A stretch of 64,000 bases of DNA, from NCBI GenBank assembly GCA_000708835.1, contig DF237361.1:1-64000 (forward strand), written 5' to 3'. The position numbers were made by a program, and so were the translations under genes. This DNA comes from Klebsormidium nitens (taxonomy: Eukaryota > Streptophyta > Klebsormidiophyceae > Klebsormidiales > Klebsormidiaceae). Below, piece by piece: positions 1 to 12,400 of this stretch; the first letter of the stretch is position 1, and the number at the start of each line of letters is the position of its first letter. The notes below the pieces were generated by a model, which saw only the letters and a program-made list of their open reading frames with translations, made no database searches and was not told the origin of the DNA.

Positions 1-60
1 TGATGAGCGTGGTGTCCTCAGATTGTTCATCCTTTTTGGCAGTTGGAAGCTTGAAACTCT

Positions 61-70
61 TTATATATCG
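61..70 (+). promoter_or_regulatory. Possible TATA box upstream of the small gene at 187
   Basis: The AT-rich stretch TTATATATCG lies about 120 bases before the proposed start codon at 187, a distance that would suit a TATA element plus a short 5' leader. The sequence resemblance is the only evidence, and the gene it would serve is itself uncertain. Confidence 0.25.
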
Positions 71-186
71 ATATTTATTAAGACAGTTTGTGGATTAAGG
101 CGTCGCATCTAGTTTCCAGCGATGTGGGATCTGTGCTATAGCGTTGCAGAGCTGGGCTTCCTAGTACTTTGAAAGAGTCCGCAAAG

Positions 187-908
187 ATGGCTCTAGCACG
201 TTCTTCCGTCCTTCAACTGCTTAGACAATCCACCTCTGGTAGGGCTGGGCTTTTAGCAAGTATTCTGAATAGAGCTGGAGCTCATAAGCAGCAAGTTACG
301 TCAACTTATGAAGCAATCCAATGTGGCGCTTCTGCTGAACCTCGGGGGACAAATGTGACCAGATCTTTCCGAGCTGGGACAAACGTGATGCATGCAGCAA
401 AGGTCAAAGGTCAGAGAGATGCGGAGGATTTCATAGTGAGTCACACCCCGAGTCACACAAGGCTTGCAAGGATGGGTTTCCAAGGGGCAACCACAGCAAC
501 GATGTTCTTGCTTGTCTAGTGCGCCAATGTGACAATCGTACAGTATTAAATCTTACGTTCTCATGTTACCAGGGAAGGAGCAACTCGTGGACGGCTGTGT
601 CACCTATATGCTCAGAAATGCATTGATGTTTGATTAGGGATGCAGAGGTTTGAGGTTCGTTGGCATTTGACAACAGAACACTAAGTGTGACGAGTACCGA
701 CTGTGCCACATTGATCGTCTCGACGATGCCACATTTTGTGACGTTGCCAGTCTGGTGGTGAACAACTTTCTATCATGGAATCTTGCAGGAAGATTATCCT
801 GCGATTGCTGAGGGCCCTCCTCGGGGGCGCTTCATTTCCAAGTCAGAAGAGGAGGTCTTTGAAGACCACCGAAGATCATCAGTCCTACGCTGCATGGGGG
901 CAAGGTAG
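187..908 (+). CDS. Small hypothetical protein with a mitochondrial-type presequence, 2 exons
   Basis: Proposed exons are 187-435 and 789-908, giving 122 aa and ending at TAG 906-908. The first exon ends at a GTGAGT donor in phase 0 and the second follows a TTGCAG acceptor in phase 0, so the frame is continuous. The first 47 residues are rich in Arg, Ser, Leu and Ala and contain no acidic residue, which fits a mitochondrial targeting peptide. The mature part reads DFIEDYPAIAEG and then carries an acidic-basic stretch ending RRSSVLRCMGAR. I do not recognise the family. An alternative is that the AAG/gtaggc at 904-905 is a donor and the gene continues to further exons. The reading frame upstream begins only with non-ATG codons, so ATG 187 is the natural start. 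Splice signals and the presequence support a real gene; the function is unknown. Confidence 0.4.
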
Positions 909-3234
909 GCTAAAGTTTAGCAATGATCGTTTACAGATCAGTCAGGCCCATATTGCTGTCAGTACAATATTTCCATGAATTTGAATTGGACATGGACCTT
1001 CATGAAACACAGAAGAAGGTGATCACCAGTGCACGATCCTGTGATGAGACAACAAGTCAGCAGCAAGAGACACATTCGTGAATGATCTACTTAATGTGCG
1101 GCAGTCAATTGTGATGGAATTGAAGCAAGGCTGCCGTTGATTTTCTGCAGCTATGGTCAGGGGGAGGTGTTGAGCTACGAAGCTCGGCAGGTCTCGCGGA
1201 AGTTCATCACCCCGTCCATCATCTTGGAGGGACAAAACAAGCTGGCACACCACCACCACGACGAGATTGACCACTAGCTAGCTGATGTCAGCGAGGTGAG
1301 GCTCACAGAGACAAAGGTACAGACCATTTTAGGGCCAACTAGGGCACATTGGGGATGTGACCCAGCTTACTAGCATGAGTCAAGTCAAAAGGGTGGCCCG
1401 GAGCCAGGAGAGGATCTCTTGCTTTGCAAAGCCTGGAGATCAACAGAAGCACACCAACACATCCTTCCTATCAACCGATGTGTATGAAGCGAGGAACCAA
1501 GGAGTTTCTAACAGCAGCGAACTGTCTCAATGGCATCAAAGTATATCAATCTTTGATTTGATACATTCAATAACTCAAACTTCCAAGCATACAGAGATTC
1601 CGGGAGATTGCTCCGCAGGCTTCCTCGCCCTGCATCAAAGTCGTTTGTCGTCAGAGCATCTTCTTTTGATTCTAGAATCTTAAAAAGCGCGAACACAATC
1701 CGTTCATCAATTTAGCGACAGATCCTTCGGCCCCTTGTATACGCAGGTGTTTGAAAGTTATGCTACTTTGAATTTGAGAAGGTAATTGAGCCTTTCGCTT
1801 TTTCGCCAGTAATCTCTTGACTTCGTTTGTTTAGGAACGACTCGTGGAAGATGCTAATATACGGGAAGATGCGAGGAGAGTCATACCTGGTGCAGCTCGA
1901 ATCGACGACGCAAGATTGATGAGGATCGAAGCGAGCTTCTTTGGCTGCGTTTCTCTTCGCAAAAGTGAACAAGTACTAAGGCGTATGAGCTGGGTAAAGC
2001 CTTCAGCTAATGCGTCCTGATTGGGAGAGAGTTTCGGAAATCAGTAAGTGAGATTGCTGCTGATATCTGCATAAGCTGGGCCTCATTGATCACATGTTCG
2101 AAAACGTTCCGAGTTTGTTCTGAGTACGTTCAACCTAAAAACAATGTTTACAGGACTGCCAACACTTCGGAGTTCCTCAAATCTGCTGTCGTGGTACAAG
2201 CGGGATCCATAGGAACCAATATCGTCTGCAGTCGTTCAAATATCAGCTAGAGCCACTGATGTATCGTTCAAATCTTACCTGAAACAAATGTATCATAGGT
2301 GCACCAGCATGACCTAGTTTCATGCCTGTGTCGTCGTTCTCCACGAACACTTCGCCTCTGCATCCATTCTCGGGCACTGCAACGTATTGCAGCTTCGTCA
2401 CTGCTTTGACACGTACTAAGATCCGACAGTGACGCGGCGCATGCCTCAGACATATCCGTGCATCTCCGTCTATTCTATGGCTACATGAAGCCAGGAAAGC
2501 ATGGCACTGCAGCAGCTTACTTGAAACGCATTGTTTGCCGAAGTAAATCAAGCAACAAATCCATGTGAACTAGTGACAACGTGCATGATCCACGCAAGGA
2601 CTCAGCATGGTCGAGCAGGCTGTGTACTAGGAAGGCCGAGGCTCGCAAGGTCAATAGATCACATTTGGACACAGAACACGAGAAACGGTGAGATATTGTA
2701 GCTCTTGCTCTGCATTGCATGTGAGGCTAGGTGTGCCACAGCTGGCTTTTTCGGTCTAGCCGCGTGAATCAGAAAAAGTAGCTCTGTTGCGTGTTGCGAA
2801 TGTCGCACGCTTACGATCGCTCCGCCGAGCTCTTCGCAGGAGGACTGACGAACACGTTTGCAGTCGCAAGATTCACGCAGCAGTAAGTCTTACATCAAGA
2901 TTTGCACCAAATTTTCAAGTAACGTCAGACATCCGATAGACGTTCAGCGGGAGTATGTAGGAAGTCGAGTCTTCCTCATGGTTTGCGACTCTGCTTTGGA
3001 CCAGGCGTGCTTGATTCAAACGCGAGGTTTGGAGCAGGCTCAATTGTACTGGGCTGATTAAGCATCCGAGAAACCACCAGCATCCCTCTGTCAAAACCCG
3101 CAGAGGCCACACTTCTACCAAAATCAGCACTAACGGCTGTCTCTCGGGTTGCAGCGCAAAGAAGCGAAGCGCATTGGCGGACTGCTTTCTTTGTGGCAGC
3201 ATAATATTCGAACGGTGAGCGCCTGCTTCAAACA
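909..3234. other. Intergenic region with weak, unassigned coding hints
   Basis: I see no gene I can name here. On the minus strand a leucine-rich open stretch around 2527-2720 ends at a good GTAAGC donor, and another around 2275-2420 is flanked by an AG acceptor and a GTAAGA donor. They could be two exons of one unrecognised gene, but the joined frames gave no familiar sequence. The plus strand has only short open frames. The leader and promoter of the LEA-like gene must lie near the right end. Confidence 0.35.
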
Positions 3235-5159
3235 ATGGCGGCAGTGCACGTCGTCGCTGCGGGCCCGGCGGTCCGGCTGGAGGAGGTCCGCGACGAGGTG
3301 GTGGTGGAGCATGGCGAGGACAAGCTGTCCACCGCAGCTGAGGCCCTGGACCGAGCAGCAGAAGAGCAGAGAAAAGTGGCGCAGGTGAAGGAGTGGCTCC
3401 TCTCCAGTGCATGCACGGCCACCTAGAACGAATGTTTCGCAGGAGCAAGATGTGGTTGGAGTTTCGTTTCGAGCGAGCAGACGCTGGTTGAGCTTGCTGC
3501 AATTCAAATTCTTTTTGGAGCTAGTATTCTGGAAGTGCATGTTGGCCTGAACTGCCGTCCAACTCGAAATGCATCTTTTGAAGCAAACACTAACATTTCG
3601 AAGCAGACCGTCCGGGCATCAGTCCTCTATTCAGTTACTGAAGTCAGTAGGTTGGACCATTCATTCTCATCAAGGTCAGAGCCTTGTAGTAGTCCGATCC
3701 CCAGAGCAAGAATCTTGCATGTGCAGCCCCATTTGCGGCAGTTCGAGGAACGGTTTTTCAAACGAGCTTGTTGTATTTTCAGGAAACCGAAGATGCTGCC
3801 ACGCAAGCCCAAAATCTGGCAAACGAAGCAGCCAAGAAAGCGTCCCAGGTAAGCTATCGCCGGCATTTCGTCACGTGTTACATCCCGCAGTTTTTTCGAG
3901 CACTTACAACGGGTGAATGCTGGTGCAGTGCCCCTCAACCGTACCAACCTTGTATCAGACTTCCATTTCTCCATCGTTGCACTGCACCCTCGAGCCACTG
4001 TGCCCTGTATCATTTTGTTTCTGGAGGCCTGCAAAAAACAATTTGAGCTTCCAGGGACAGAAGTCGGCAACGAAGACCGCTATTCTCCGACGTTCTCATT
4101 GCTGATTTCGAGCCTGTGCCCCTCCCGCTTCCAAGTGCTCATGCCCTGCAACCAGACTGCAACGTGGGCTTGTTCCACTCTCAATGGATCCCGACAGACG
4201 TTTGCCACCACCCCATGAGAAAAAGCATCTCGGCCTCGTGAGGATTCTCGAAGTTTGCCAGCACTTGTCACGAACACCATTCTCCACTTGAGTCCACATG
4301 GCTCCAAATTCTTCCTCCTAAAGCTTTCGTTGCAATCGGTTCAATTTTCCGCGACTGTACACCGCTGCTCAGTGACAAGCTGCCACGTGTGCCATGCCCC
4401 AGGCGGACGCCGCGCAGGCGGAGGCGGTGAGCTACCGGCAAGAGGCGCGCGAGCTGCTGCAGGCGTCGGTGGACAAGCTGCGGGAGGCGGGCGGGGCAGC
4501 CAAGCACCTCCTGGAAGCCGCGGAGCAGGCCATCAAGGTGCGCCCACGACTGCTATTGAGCTGGTTTGCAAATACCATTACAAACCCTGCAACTGCCACT
4601 AATATCGTCCTGCATCCAACATCCACGCGTTGGCACCTTGGCTATTTCTACTCTTGCATGAGGCAAGCACCTCGAGAAGAAGGGCATTTTCTTTGCTCGA
4701 GTTTGCCTGCGCCTCTTCGTTGCTTGTGAGGTAGCACAGACGGTCGCCGGTTGCAGTCCCTTCAGCATCCAGCATCCAAGCTGGTCTCAAGATCGGCAAC
4801 CGAAATGAGGTCCGTCGAGATCTGGTCGCAGATGTCTTCCGGGCGAACGTAGCCCGGTTGGTCAAAGACCGCTGCTGCGTCTGTGCCGACTTGCGTCACT
4901 GCTGGTCCTGCAGGACGCTGCCCAGCGGGTGCATCTGACGGGCGCGAAGGCCCAGCCGGGTGAGCAACACGAGCCCACCGGGGCTGCCCCAGCGGCCGCC
5001 TACCCCGCCGCCTACCCGGCCGGCGCGGGCGACGCAGCCGCGCCGAAGGGCGAGGGAGGGGCCGGTCACAAGATGCAGGGCTTCTTCCACGAGGTGGCGG
5101 TCAAGATGCACCTCACGTCGCAGCACGACAAGGACGAGGTGCCCCACGACAAGGAGTGA
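3235..5159 (+). CDS. Alanine-rich LEA-like stress protein, 4 exons
   Basis: Exons 3235-3384, 3783-3848, 4403-4537 and 4914-5159 join to 198 aa; all three introns are phase 0 with clear GT-AG borders. ATG 3235 sits in a good context (AACAATGG). Residues 30-117 are charged, Ala-, Glu-, Gln- and Lys-rich (EDAATQAQNLANEAAKKASQ), predicting long amphipathic helices as in group 3 late embryogenesis abundant proteins, which protect membranes and proteins during drying or freezing. The C-terminal 80 residues are Pro-, Ala- and Gly-rich and disordered, ending in an acidic-basic tail HDKDEVPHDKE. No signal peptide is obvious, so a cytosolic protein is likely. The phase-0 exons behave as cassettes of helix repeats. 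The LEA assignment rests on composition rather than on a signature motif; another coiled-coil stress protein is possible. Confidence 0.75.
3872..3877 (+). promoter_or_regulatory. G-box/ABRE-type CACGTG in an intron of the LEA-like gene
   Basis: CACGTG, followed by TT, lies in the second intron of the LEA-like gene. The same hexamer occurs at 4384-4389 just before the third exon. ACGTG cores are the usual binding site of ABA-response bZIP factors on LEA genes, but a hexamer also occurs by chance. Confidence 0.25.
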
Positions 5160-6489
5160 ATTGATTGGGCACGAATAGAGCGACCGGTCAGCGCAGCCTA
5201 CGCGAACGTAGCACTAAAGAAGGGAAGAACAAAACCGTTGGCGGTATGACGTATCGAGGTTCCATTGACGGTTGTACGTATCCAACAGGAGCTGCCCTAA
5301 GAAAGCCGCAAGGTTTCAATATTGTCAAGCGGCTGGCGTGGCGTGCAATTTTTCATGTTAGACTTGCACGGATGCACCGCAACTTGCAATATGTTGCGTA
5401 GCTCACGCTCGATCCTATAGTATTCCGTATTCTGAAGTATAGGTGTTTACGGCTGGTACCCTCTTATTCAGATGGTGCAACATTCATCGATCGTGTGGGC
5501 TCAAACGGGTACTGATCGTATGCAATGGTGATTGATTTGAAGAGCAAAGATGTCTCTAGCTATGTCAACAACAATCATTGTTACAAAATCAATCTTGAAA
5601 GGCACCCTTTCCGGAACTCATGCAACCAAAATGCTTCCTGCATGGATACCACGTTGGACGCGGACCCAAGAATCGAAGCTCTACCGTCGGATAGGTGCCA
5701 TACTTCCGCAGGCCGCGATGCTAGGGCCGGAGCGTGCATCATGCATGGCATGGTTAGGGTACTCGATCGAACATGACCATATAAAATGAACGTGCAGCCG
5801 CGCACGTTTCGATTGCGCGTCAAGGTGCTGTCGATCCCGAACTGGCGCAACGTGCACATGTCAGCCCAGAACTTTGCGAGTGCAGCCCCTCAGGCACGTT
5901 CAATGCAAGCCGCTTTTTGCAGCTTGACAAGCCATCTTGGGAGTGCCGGACGGCACACAGCACTTTATTCGCAATGCATATGGTTGTATTGGCTCTTATA
6001 TTGGACACGTCATGCAATCACACCGTACTTGGGTTGTAAGTTGACTACCAGCATTAACGCACCACCAACATGCTGGGGCGTCCGATTTCAAGACTTCAGT
6101 GCACCTTGCGGATCAAGAAGATGGCGCGGATATATATGATGATTGGACTTCGGCCTTCGCACTTTCTTTGCATCATTAGGGCCTGAGCACAAGGACAACA
6201 GCATCATTACTTCCAAGCACAGATCTAAAGTGGACAACACGTGCAAAGGCGAATACGTTTTGCCGCGGCAATGATTTACGCAGGCTGAGTCCCAATTGCC
6301 TCGAAGCATCTCGTCTGATCCTTTATTGATCCATACGTGAGCCGTTTAGCCTGCTTGCGAGTCGATGTCGACGTCCCCAAGACGTCTGCCAATGTCGCAA
6401 TACGCACGAAAGCGACCTACACAGCGAGCCTTGCCCTTCAATCCATGCGCGAGGTGCTGCAACAGCAGCGGTGCAGCTTCCTGCCGTAC
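5160..6489. other. Intergenic region between convergent LEA-like gene and VIRMA
   Basis: This stretch holds the 3' ends of two convergent genes. Open frames are short, lack splice-supported extension and resemble no family I know. I see no RNA gene or repeat of note. Confidence 0.6.
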
Positions 6490-9400
6490 TTACATGCTCT
6501 TCTTTCCCATTTGCGCCAGCATGTTCTGCAACAAAGGGAATCCGCCCGTCTGTGAGATTGGTGCAGCCAACATTCGGCCTTACATCCTCACTCCCACAAG
6601 CTGCGCAGAAGCGGTCTGTACGTCCAGAGGCAAGCTCAGCGTTGTCGCCTGTCCCCCATTGACATTTCGGGTAGGCGAAGGCGAGATGTAGTGAGGCAGA
6701 GTAACTTGACCGACACATAGCAATATGGACTACCGAAGAGCGGCTTTGTTTCAAGAGGGCCGACGGCCCGTGCTGCTGCCTCACCTTGAGCATGGGCACG
6801 ATGGCGGGATTGGCCGCCAGGAAGGTTGCCATCTTGGCCCTGTCCTTCAGCAGCCCCTGTAACCATACCGCCACAAACTAGCAGTCAGGACGCACCCAGA
6901 CCAAGGCTCTTGACACGACGATATTTTGCTCCGTGAAGAAGGGTTGAGTTGTGAGAAAGGGGACTTGTGGAGGCCGCGAGACCATCTGGCAAGTTTCCAG
7001 AGACATTTTATCGGCCAGGTCTTTTGGATTACAATGAAGCTGGTTGTGCTGCTTGCCATCTGAAGCACAGAGCTAGACTCTAGCAGCAGTTTCTAGGTTA
7101 CTGCACCACCTCCGTTCCCACGGATAGGCAGAGCAATGCTTTCCCTTACGACGAGGTGCCAGGTACACAGGCAGGGAGTATGGCGAGACTGCTCTGATCA
7201 AGTAGCTGAGAGCCTGCCGTTCCAGGCTGCGCACCCACCTGGATGAAGCCTGGTTGTTTCAAGATCTCCTGCAGCTTCCCCATCATCTCCGTCGTCTTCG
7301 CCTGGACAGGCCGGGGAGCCGACGGCCCCGCCTGCGCACCCTGGGGCGCGCCTCCCTGTGCAGCGGCGGGCTGCATCTGCTGCGATTGTACCCCAACCGG
7401 CGCGGCCCCCTGGCCGCCATACCGGGGTTGCTGCTGCGTTGGCCAGGCCTGTGCCTGGGAAATGCCCGGGCTGGGCTGCTGCTGAGACGGCATGCTTTGC
7501 CCGTACGCTTGTTGGGGGCCCCTTTGGGCCTGCACGCCACCCCCCGGCGAGGGCTGCTTCTGCCAACCTGGAGCTACCGGCACGGGCGGGCTGGCGGCGC
7601 CGAAAGAATCCGAACGGCCCATGAGGCGAGGGTCCGCGCGCCGGCGGGGATCCGCGGTCGGCAGGGCTGGGACTCCGGAGGCGGCTCTCCGGGAATCGTG
7701 GGCCGGGGGCTGGGAGGGAGCCTCGGGTCGCTGCGCCTGAGTCGGGGCACCAGCTTGCATGGCCGCTCGCCGAGGATCTGCGCTGGGGCCGGCCTCGGGC
7801 TGAGGCGCGGCGCTTCTTCTGGGGTCGAAAGACTGCTGCTGGGGCGCTGTAGCCCGCCTTGGGTCGGCTGACGGGGGCGCTGGGCCTCGTAGAGACGTCT
7901 CTGCTGGGGACGCAGCCATCGGCGGTTGCCGACGCGGGTCTGCAAAGGACGCCTGACTCTGGGGCGGGGCTGGCACTGGCTGCGGGGACTTGAACGGCTG
8001 GGGCTTGTCGGCAGAGGCGCGGTCTGCTGTTTGCGCGACCTCGTGCAGTGGTTTGGGCCAGGCCGCCGGAACGGGCTTGGGCGCTGGCGAGGGAGGCGTG
8101 GGGCTGGGCAGGGGAATGTATGCCGACTGGATGGGGGGCCGCACCATTGGGGGCAGCGGCGCTCGAGCCGGCTGCTGTGGAGGGGGCGGCTGAACAGGCC
8201 TTGCGGGAGCCTGCAGATGAGCCCCTGGTGGCCGCATTGGCACGGCTCTCGCTTCCGGTTTCGCCCCAGTTGGGGCCGCTTGGCTGACAACCACCTTTGC
8301 GGGGTCGACCCGCGGCTTGACCACCGCGGCTTGGCCCGCCAGTCTGACGACTGCGGCGGTCGGCGCCCGCACCACCACGGGCTTGGCCCCTGCTGACGTC
8401 ACCAGCGGCACGGCCCCTGGTTCCGCGGCCGGCTGCAGCGGCGCCCCGACCACGGTGCGGCCCTTCTCACTCTCGAGCTTCATGAAGTCGTCCACCCGGA
8501 TGCTGGGCGCGCGGCCGCCGGTGTGAATGCGCGCCGCCGTGGCCTGCGCGGGGACCGCCACCGCGCCGCCCTTCTGCGCCATGAAGTCGTCCACGTGCAT
8601 CGACGGCGGGCGCCCCGTGTTCTGCCTCCGTGCCCGGAACGGGTCCTTTCGGGCGGCGAGCGTTGCGGCCGCTGCCTGCGCCGCTGTCTGCGCAGCCGTC
8701 TGTTTCTTCGCTTGCGCTTCATTTGCGTCCCCCTCGGCTTTCCGCTTGAGGCTCGGCTTTGGGGCGGGGGGCCATACGATGTCGGTGCTGTACTGCCAGG
8801 GCACGCGTTCGCTCCAGGCCTGGTCCTGGGGGCGCTGCTCGATGCGAATACTCCCTTCTTCCTTGAACGACACCCAGCCCTCCAGCGAGCGCGTCCACTC
8901 CCCGTCCCCATTCACATTGTCCCGGGGAGAGGCGCCTGGCCGTAAAGCGACGCGGTTGGGCCCTTCTTCCAGCTTGGCTTTCGCCGCGCGGGCCGCTGCC
9001 GCCTCCTCAAATTGTTCGGTCAGGTCCCGGGGCGCGTCAAAGGCAGCAGCCTGCGCTGTCAGTTCTGCGAGCGCAGCCTCTGGGCTGGGCGCTGCTTCTG
9101 CTCCGACAGAGGTTAAGACGTCCGCCAGGGAGGAGGACAGGCTGAAGTCCTGCAGAAAGCGGAAAGGAGAGATTCCATGAGCAAGAGCAGCTTCAGAACA
9201 TACTAAAGCGAAGGCTGACATGATTCTGTTGGGGGCTTGCTTCAACACGCGGAGTCCCAAAATTGAACCATCTAACATGATGCAACATGGGCGAAGGTTC
9301 ACTTTGTGCAGTCCCAAATTGAGGATGTTAAAGACGAATCTAATCTCATGCGAAGTAACCAGTTAGAAAAGCCTCACTAAGCATGCAACAAACTTTTACT

Positions 9401-12400
9401 TTTCCATCCACTCTGTCGCACTTACCTTTTTGACACTCTTTGCGGAGGGTCCCTGAATGGTGTGCACCACCTCCCCTAGCAGTGTCACCACCTGTTGCAC
9501 TGGCCCTCCCACAAAGTTCGCCCCTTCAAACAAGCGCCGGAGCGCCCTCCTGCCATGCTCGCTCTTCCCTCCATCCGCTAGCGCCAGCCCCACCCCTGCT
9601 GCAGACCCCAGCAGCTTGCCAAGCTCCGAGCCACCAGACGCCTTCACACTGCTCGTCAGAGCTGCCGCCAGGGCCTCCCAGAGCAGTGTGAACGCGCCTT
9701 TGCTCCCGACTCCTTCGTCCATGGGCTCAACGTCCGAAGTCGCATCCCCACCTTTCCAAGCCACCGTCGCAATCGCGTTTCTTCCCCGGTCGTTCCCTGC
9801 TAGGAGGCCCAGCACCCGCAGTGCTGCCGCCATTCTCCCGTCCTTCACGTGCAGTGTCGAGACAGTCTCCAGCAGGGCCGCTGCCACCGCCTGGCTTTGC
9901 TCGTGGGGGGGCGCCGCCTCCACCATTCGCTGCCCCTCGGGGGCCTGCGGCGTCAGGCACACCGCAGGGTTCACCAGATTCTGCAGCACCCCCAGGGAGC
10001 CTATCCCAAGGCGCGCGCCGAGAGCCGCCGGGACGCCCGCTGACCTCAGCAAAGACGTCATCTGCGCAGCGACGGGCAGCGCTTGGAGCCCGGCTTTTAC
10101 TGCAGGGCTTTGCACGAGATAGCCCAAGAGATTTAGGGCGCGGACGAGACGCCAGCCGCGTGCGTCCCGCTCCGGAGGGGAGGCCTCGTCGGGGCCAGGT
10201 GCGTCGGCGAGGAAGTCGGAGATGGCGGACTGGAGCGGGGCGTACAGGTGGCGCGTCAGGGCCTGGCTGTGGTCGGCCCCCAAGGCGCACACGCGTGACG
10301 AGAGGCGGGCAAGCGCCTCTTGAAGGGGCTGGCACGACTGCGGAAGAACGACGGAGGGAGAGAGTGAGCAGGGGAACAGAAAACGGGGAGGTGAGAGCTC
10401 TACAAAGAACGTTTGTGAAACTTTGAAGGCGCGTTGCCAGGATTTTAAGGGGGACACAAGACGCCGATCTCAAACAGGTCTTGCCTTGTATACCGAAGGC
10501 AGACACGTCAAACCGCGCAAAAAGATCCTGAGTACTGCAGAACCCCAAGGATGAGATGAAGCGTTCAACACTTACCGTGAGAGCGAGTCGGCCCATGCTG
10601 GCCCCCAGTGCCTCGACATGCAGCGCCAGCGCCTTGGCCAGCTTCTCGCCCTGCTTGTGGCTCCACGTGTGCAGGCCTGCGCTGGCGGGGCCCAGCACGC
10701 TGCCGGCCGCAATGACGGGTAGGCCGTCGTGCAGCGCGCGCAGCGAGTGGGCGTGCGCGGGGGCGGGAGGGTACTCCTCGGGGAGAATGTCCGCCTGAGC
10801 AAGGGACAGGCAAAGAGTGTGAAAAACACAAACGACTGGACCAAGTATGAAACGCGCTTTCTAAGATTGACACACCTATTGCTTCCAGCTCTGTCGGACT
10901 CAAGAAACCAGTGTTTGCTTCGACGATGACTACAACGACTTCAAGGCAATGCCCACTACACCCAAGGACATACGGCTCGTGCACTTGTAGCGTCTCAGGA
11001 TGCCTGGCACAAACTACCGGTGCCTGCCCAATCGGCATCGGGTATGAGCATACCGACTGGCTGACGTTCGTGCTGGATTCCCAGAGCCACTGGGGAAAGT
11101 CAGGGCGAGTGGCCGCTCACCAGCAGTTGCAGAAGCCCCAGGACCGCCCGGGGCGCCTCCCCGGCCACCGTCCCTGCCTCCTGGGGCAGAGCCGCCAGCA
11201 GCTTCGGCAGCAAAGCGGGGCCCCACCGGGCGTCGACCGCCCAGAAGGCGACCACGGACGCCAGGCCCTGGCGCACCGCGTGCAGGAGCAGGGTGTTGCC
11301 GGACGGGGAGACCTTCAGGACGTCCGCAGTGTACGCAGGGCGGGAGCTGGAGAGGGTAGAGCACATGAGCCGCACAGCGGAAATTCAAAATCAAGCATGT
11401 CACAACATTCGAAAGCATCACCACCTGGCGGCCCAACTGCAGGAGTGGCTTCGAGAACAACGAAGATATACCATATGGAGCATTGCATGCGGATACAAGA
11501 CCTAAGCGAGTGCGTCAAAGGGGCTCTTGCGACGTATCGGAAACGAAGTTTGCCATCATCGCTCGTACCTGAGGGCCGAGTTGAGCGTCAGCAGGGCAGT
11601 CACCAGGGGCGTGTTGCGGTACTGGACGCCAGAAGACTGCGCGAAGCAGCAACAGGGACAGCTGTCATTGGACGAGTTTCACTTCTCGCTGAGACTCAAA
11701 CCGAAGGAACAGACGTCAAAAGGCAAACTACTAGGATCAAGTCTTTCTATCTTTTCCACGTCCATCCGTCAACACACGAAAAGCCCGCAAAGAAGGGGTA
11801 GAAGCCCATCGTCTCGGCCGCTTCTTGACAGGGTCAAGGTGAGATATGTATAATACGGCTGTGAGCTGCTTCTTACCTGGAGCTTTGTGAGCAGCAGGGT
11901 GGTGAGGGAAAGCGCAGGCAGCAGCAGCAGCAAGATGCGCCGCTCCTGCTGGGCCTCCGCAAGCTCGGCAATGGCGCCAGCTTCCACGTGGTCCGCAGGC
12001 ACATCTGCGATGCAGAATTGATATAACCACTCAGTAATGGCTGGGCTATCTCTTGGCCGAGGCAGCCGACAAAAGCTTTGCCAGCTAACCAGCTTGTAAA
12101 GATTTACTCTCGCAGTGAATCCTTAGGAATCTCTGATACCGTATGAAAGACGCCCTTTCGAATAAGTGAGAAAGGACACGATATTCTCGAGTCGGGATCT
12201 CCAAACTCTCACTATGTAGAGGTATCTGACAGCATGTACATGGGGTGGTCGGCTCTCTACTCACCAAAGTAGGTGGGCAGATCGTCTAGAGCCTGGGCAG
12301 CCTGTGCGAACACCTGCAGCAGCACCTCTACCCCGCCCGCATCGTACAGCGTTGCAGATACGGCCTGCAGAAACAGAAGTTCGGTCAGACATGGCTGCTT

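Noticed and set aside
2915-3502. 195-codon minus-strand frame over the LEA-like first exon
   Set aside because: It overlaps the LEA-like exon antisense and has biased Pro/Arg composition; the plus-strand model has four joined exons.
7146-7238. VIRMA ending at the in-frame stop at 7146-7148
   Set aside because: A consensus donor at 7237-7238 and two downstream exons in matching phase give the conserved C-terminal segment, so the read-through is intron.
7254-9180. Long plus-strand open frames opposite VIRMA exon 11 (up to 217 codons)
   Set aside because: They mirror the GC-rich, proline-coding minus strand and have arginine/alanine-biased translations with no family match or splice support.
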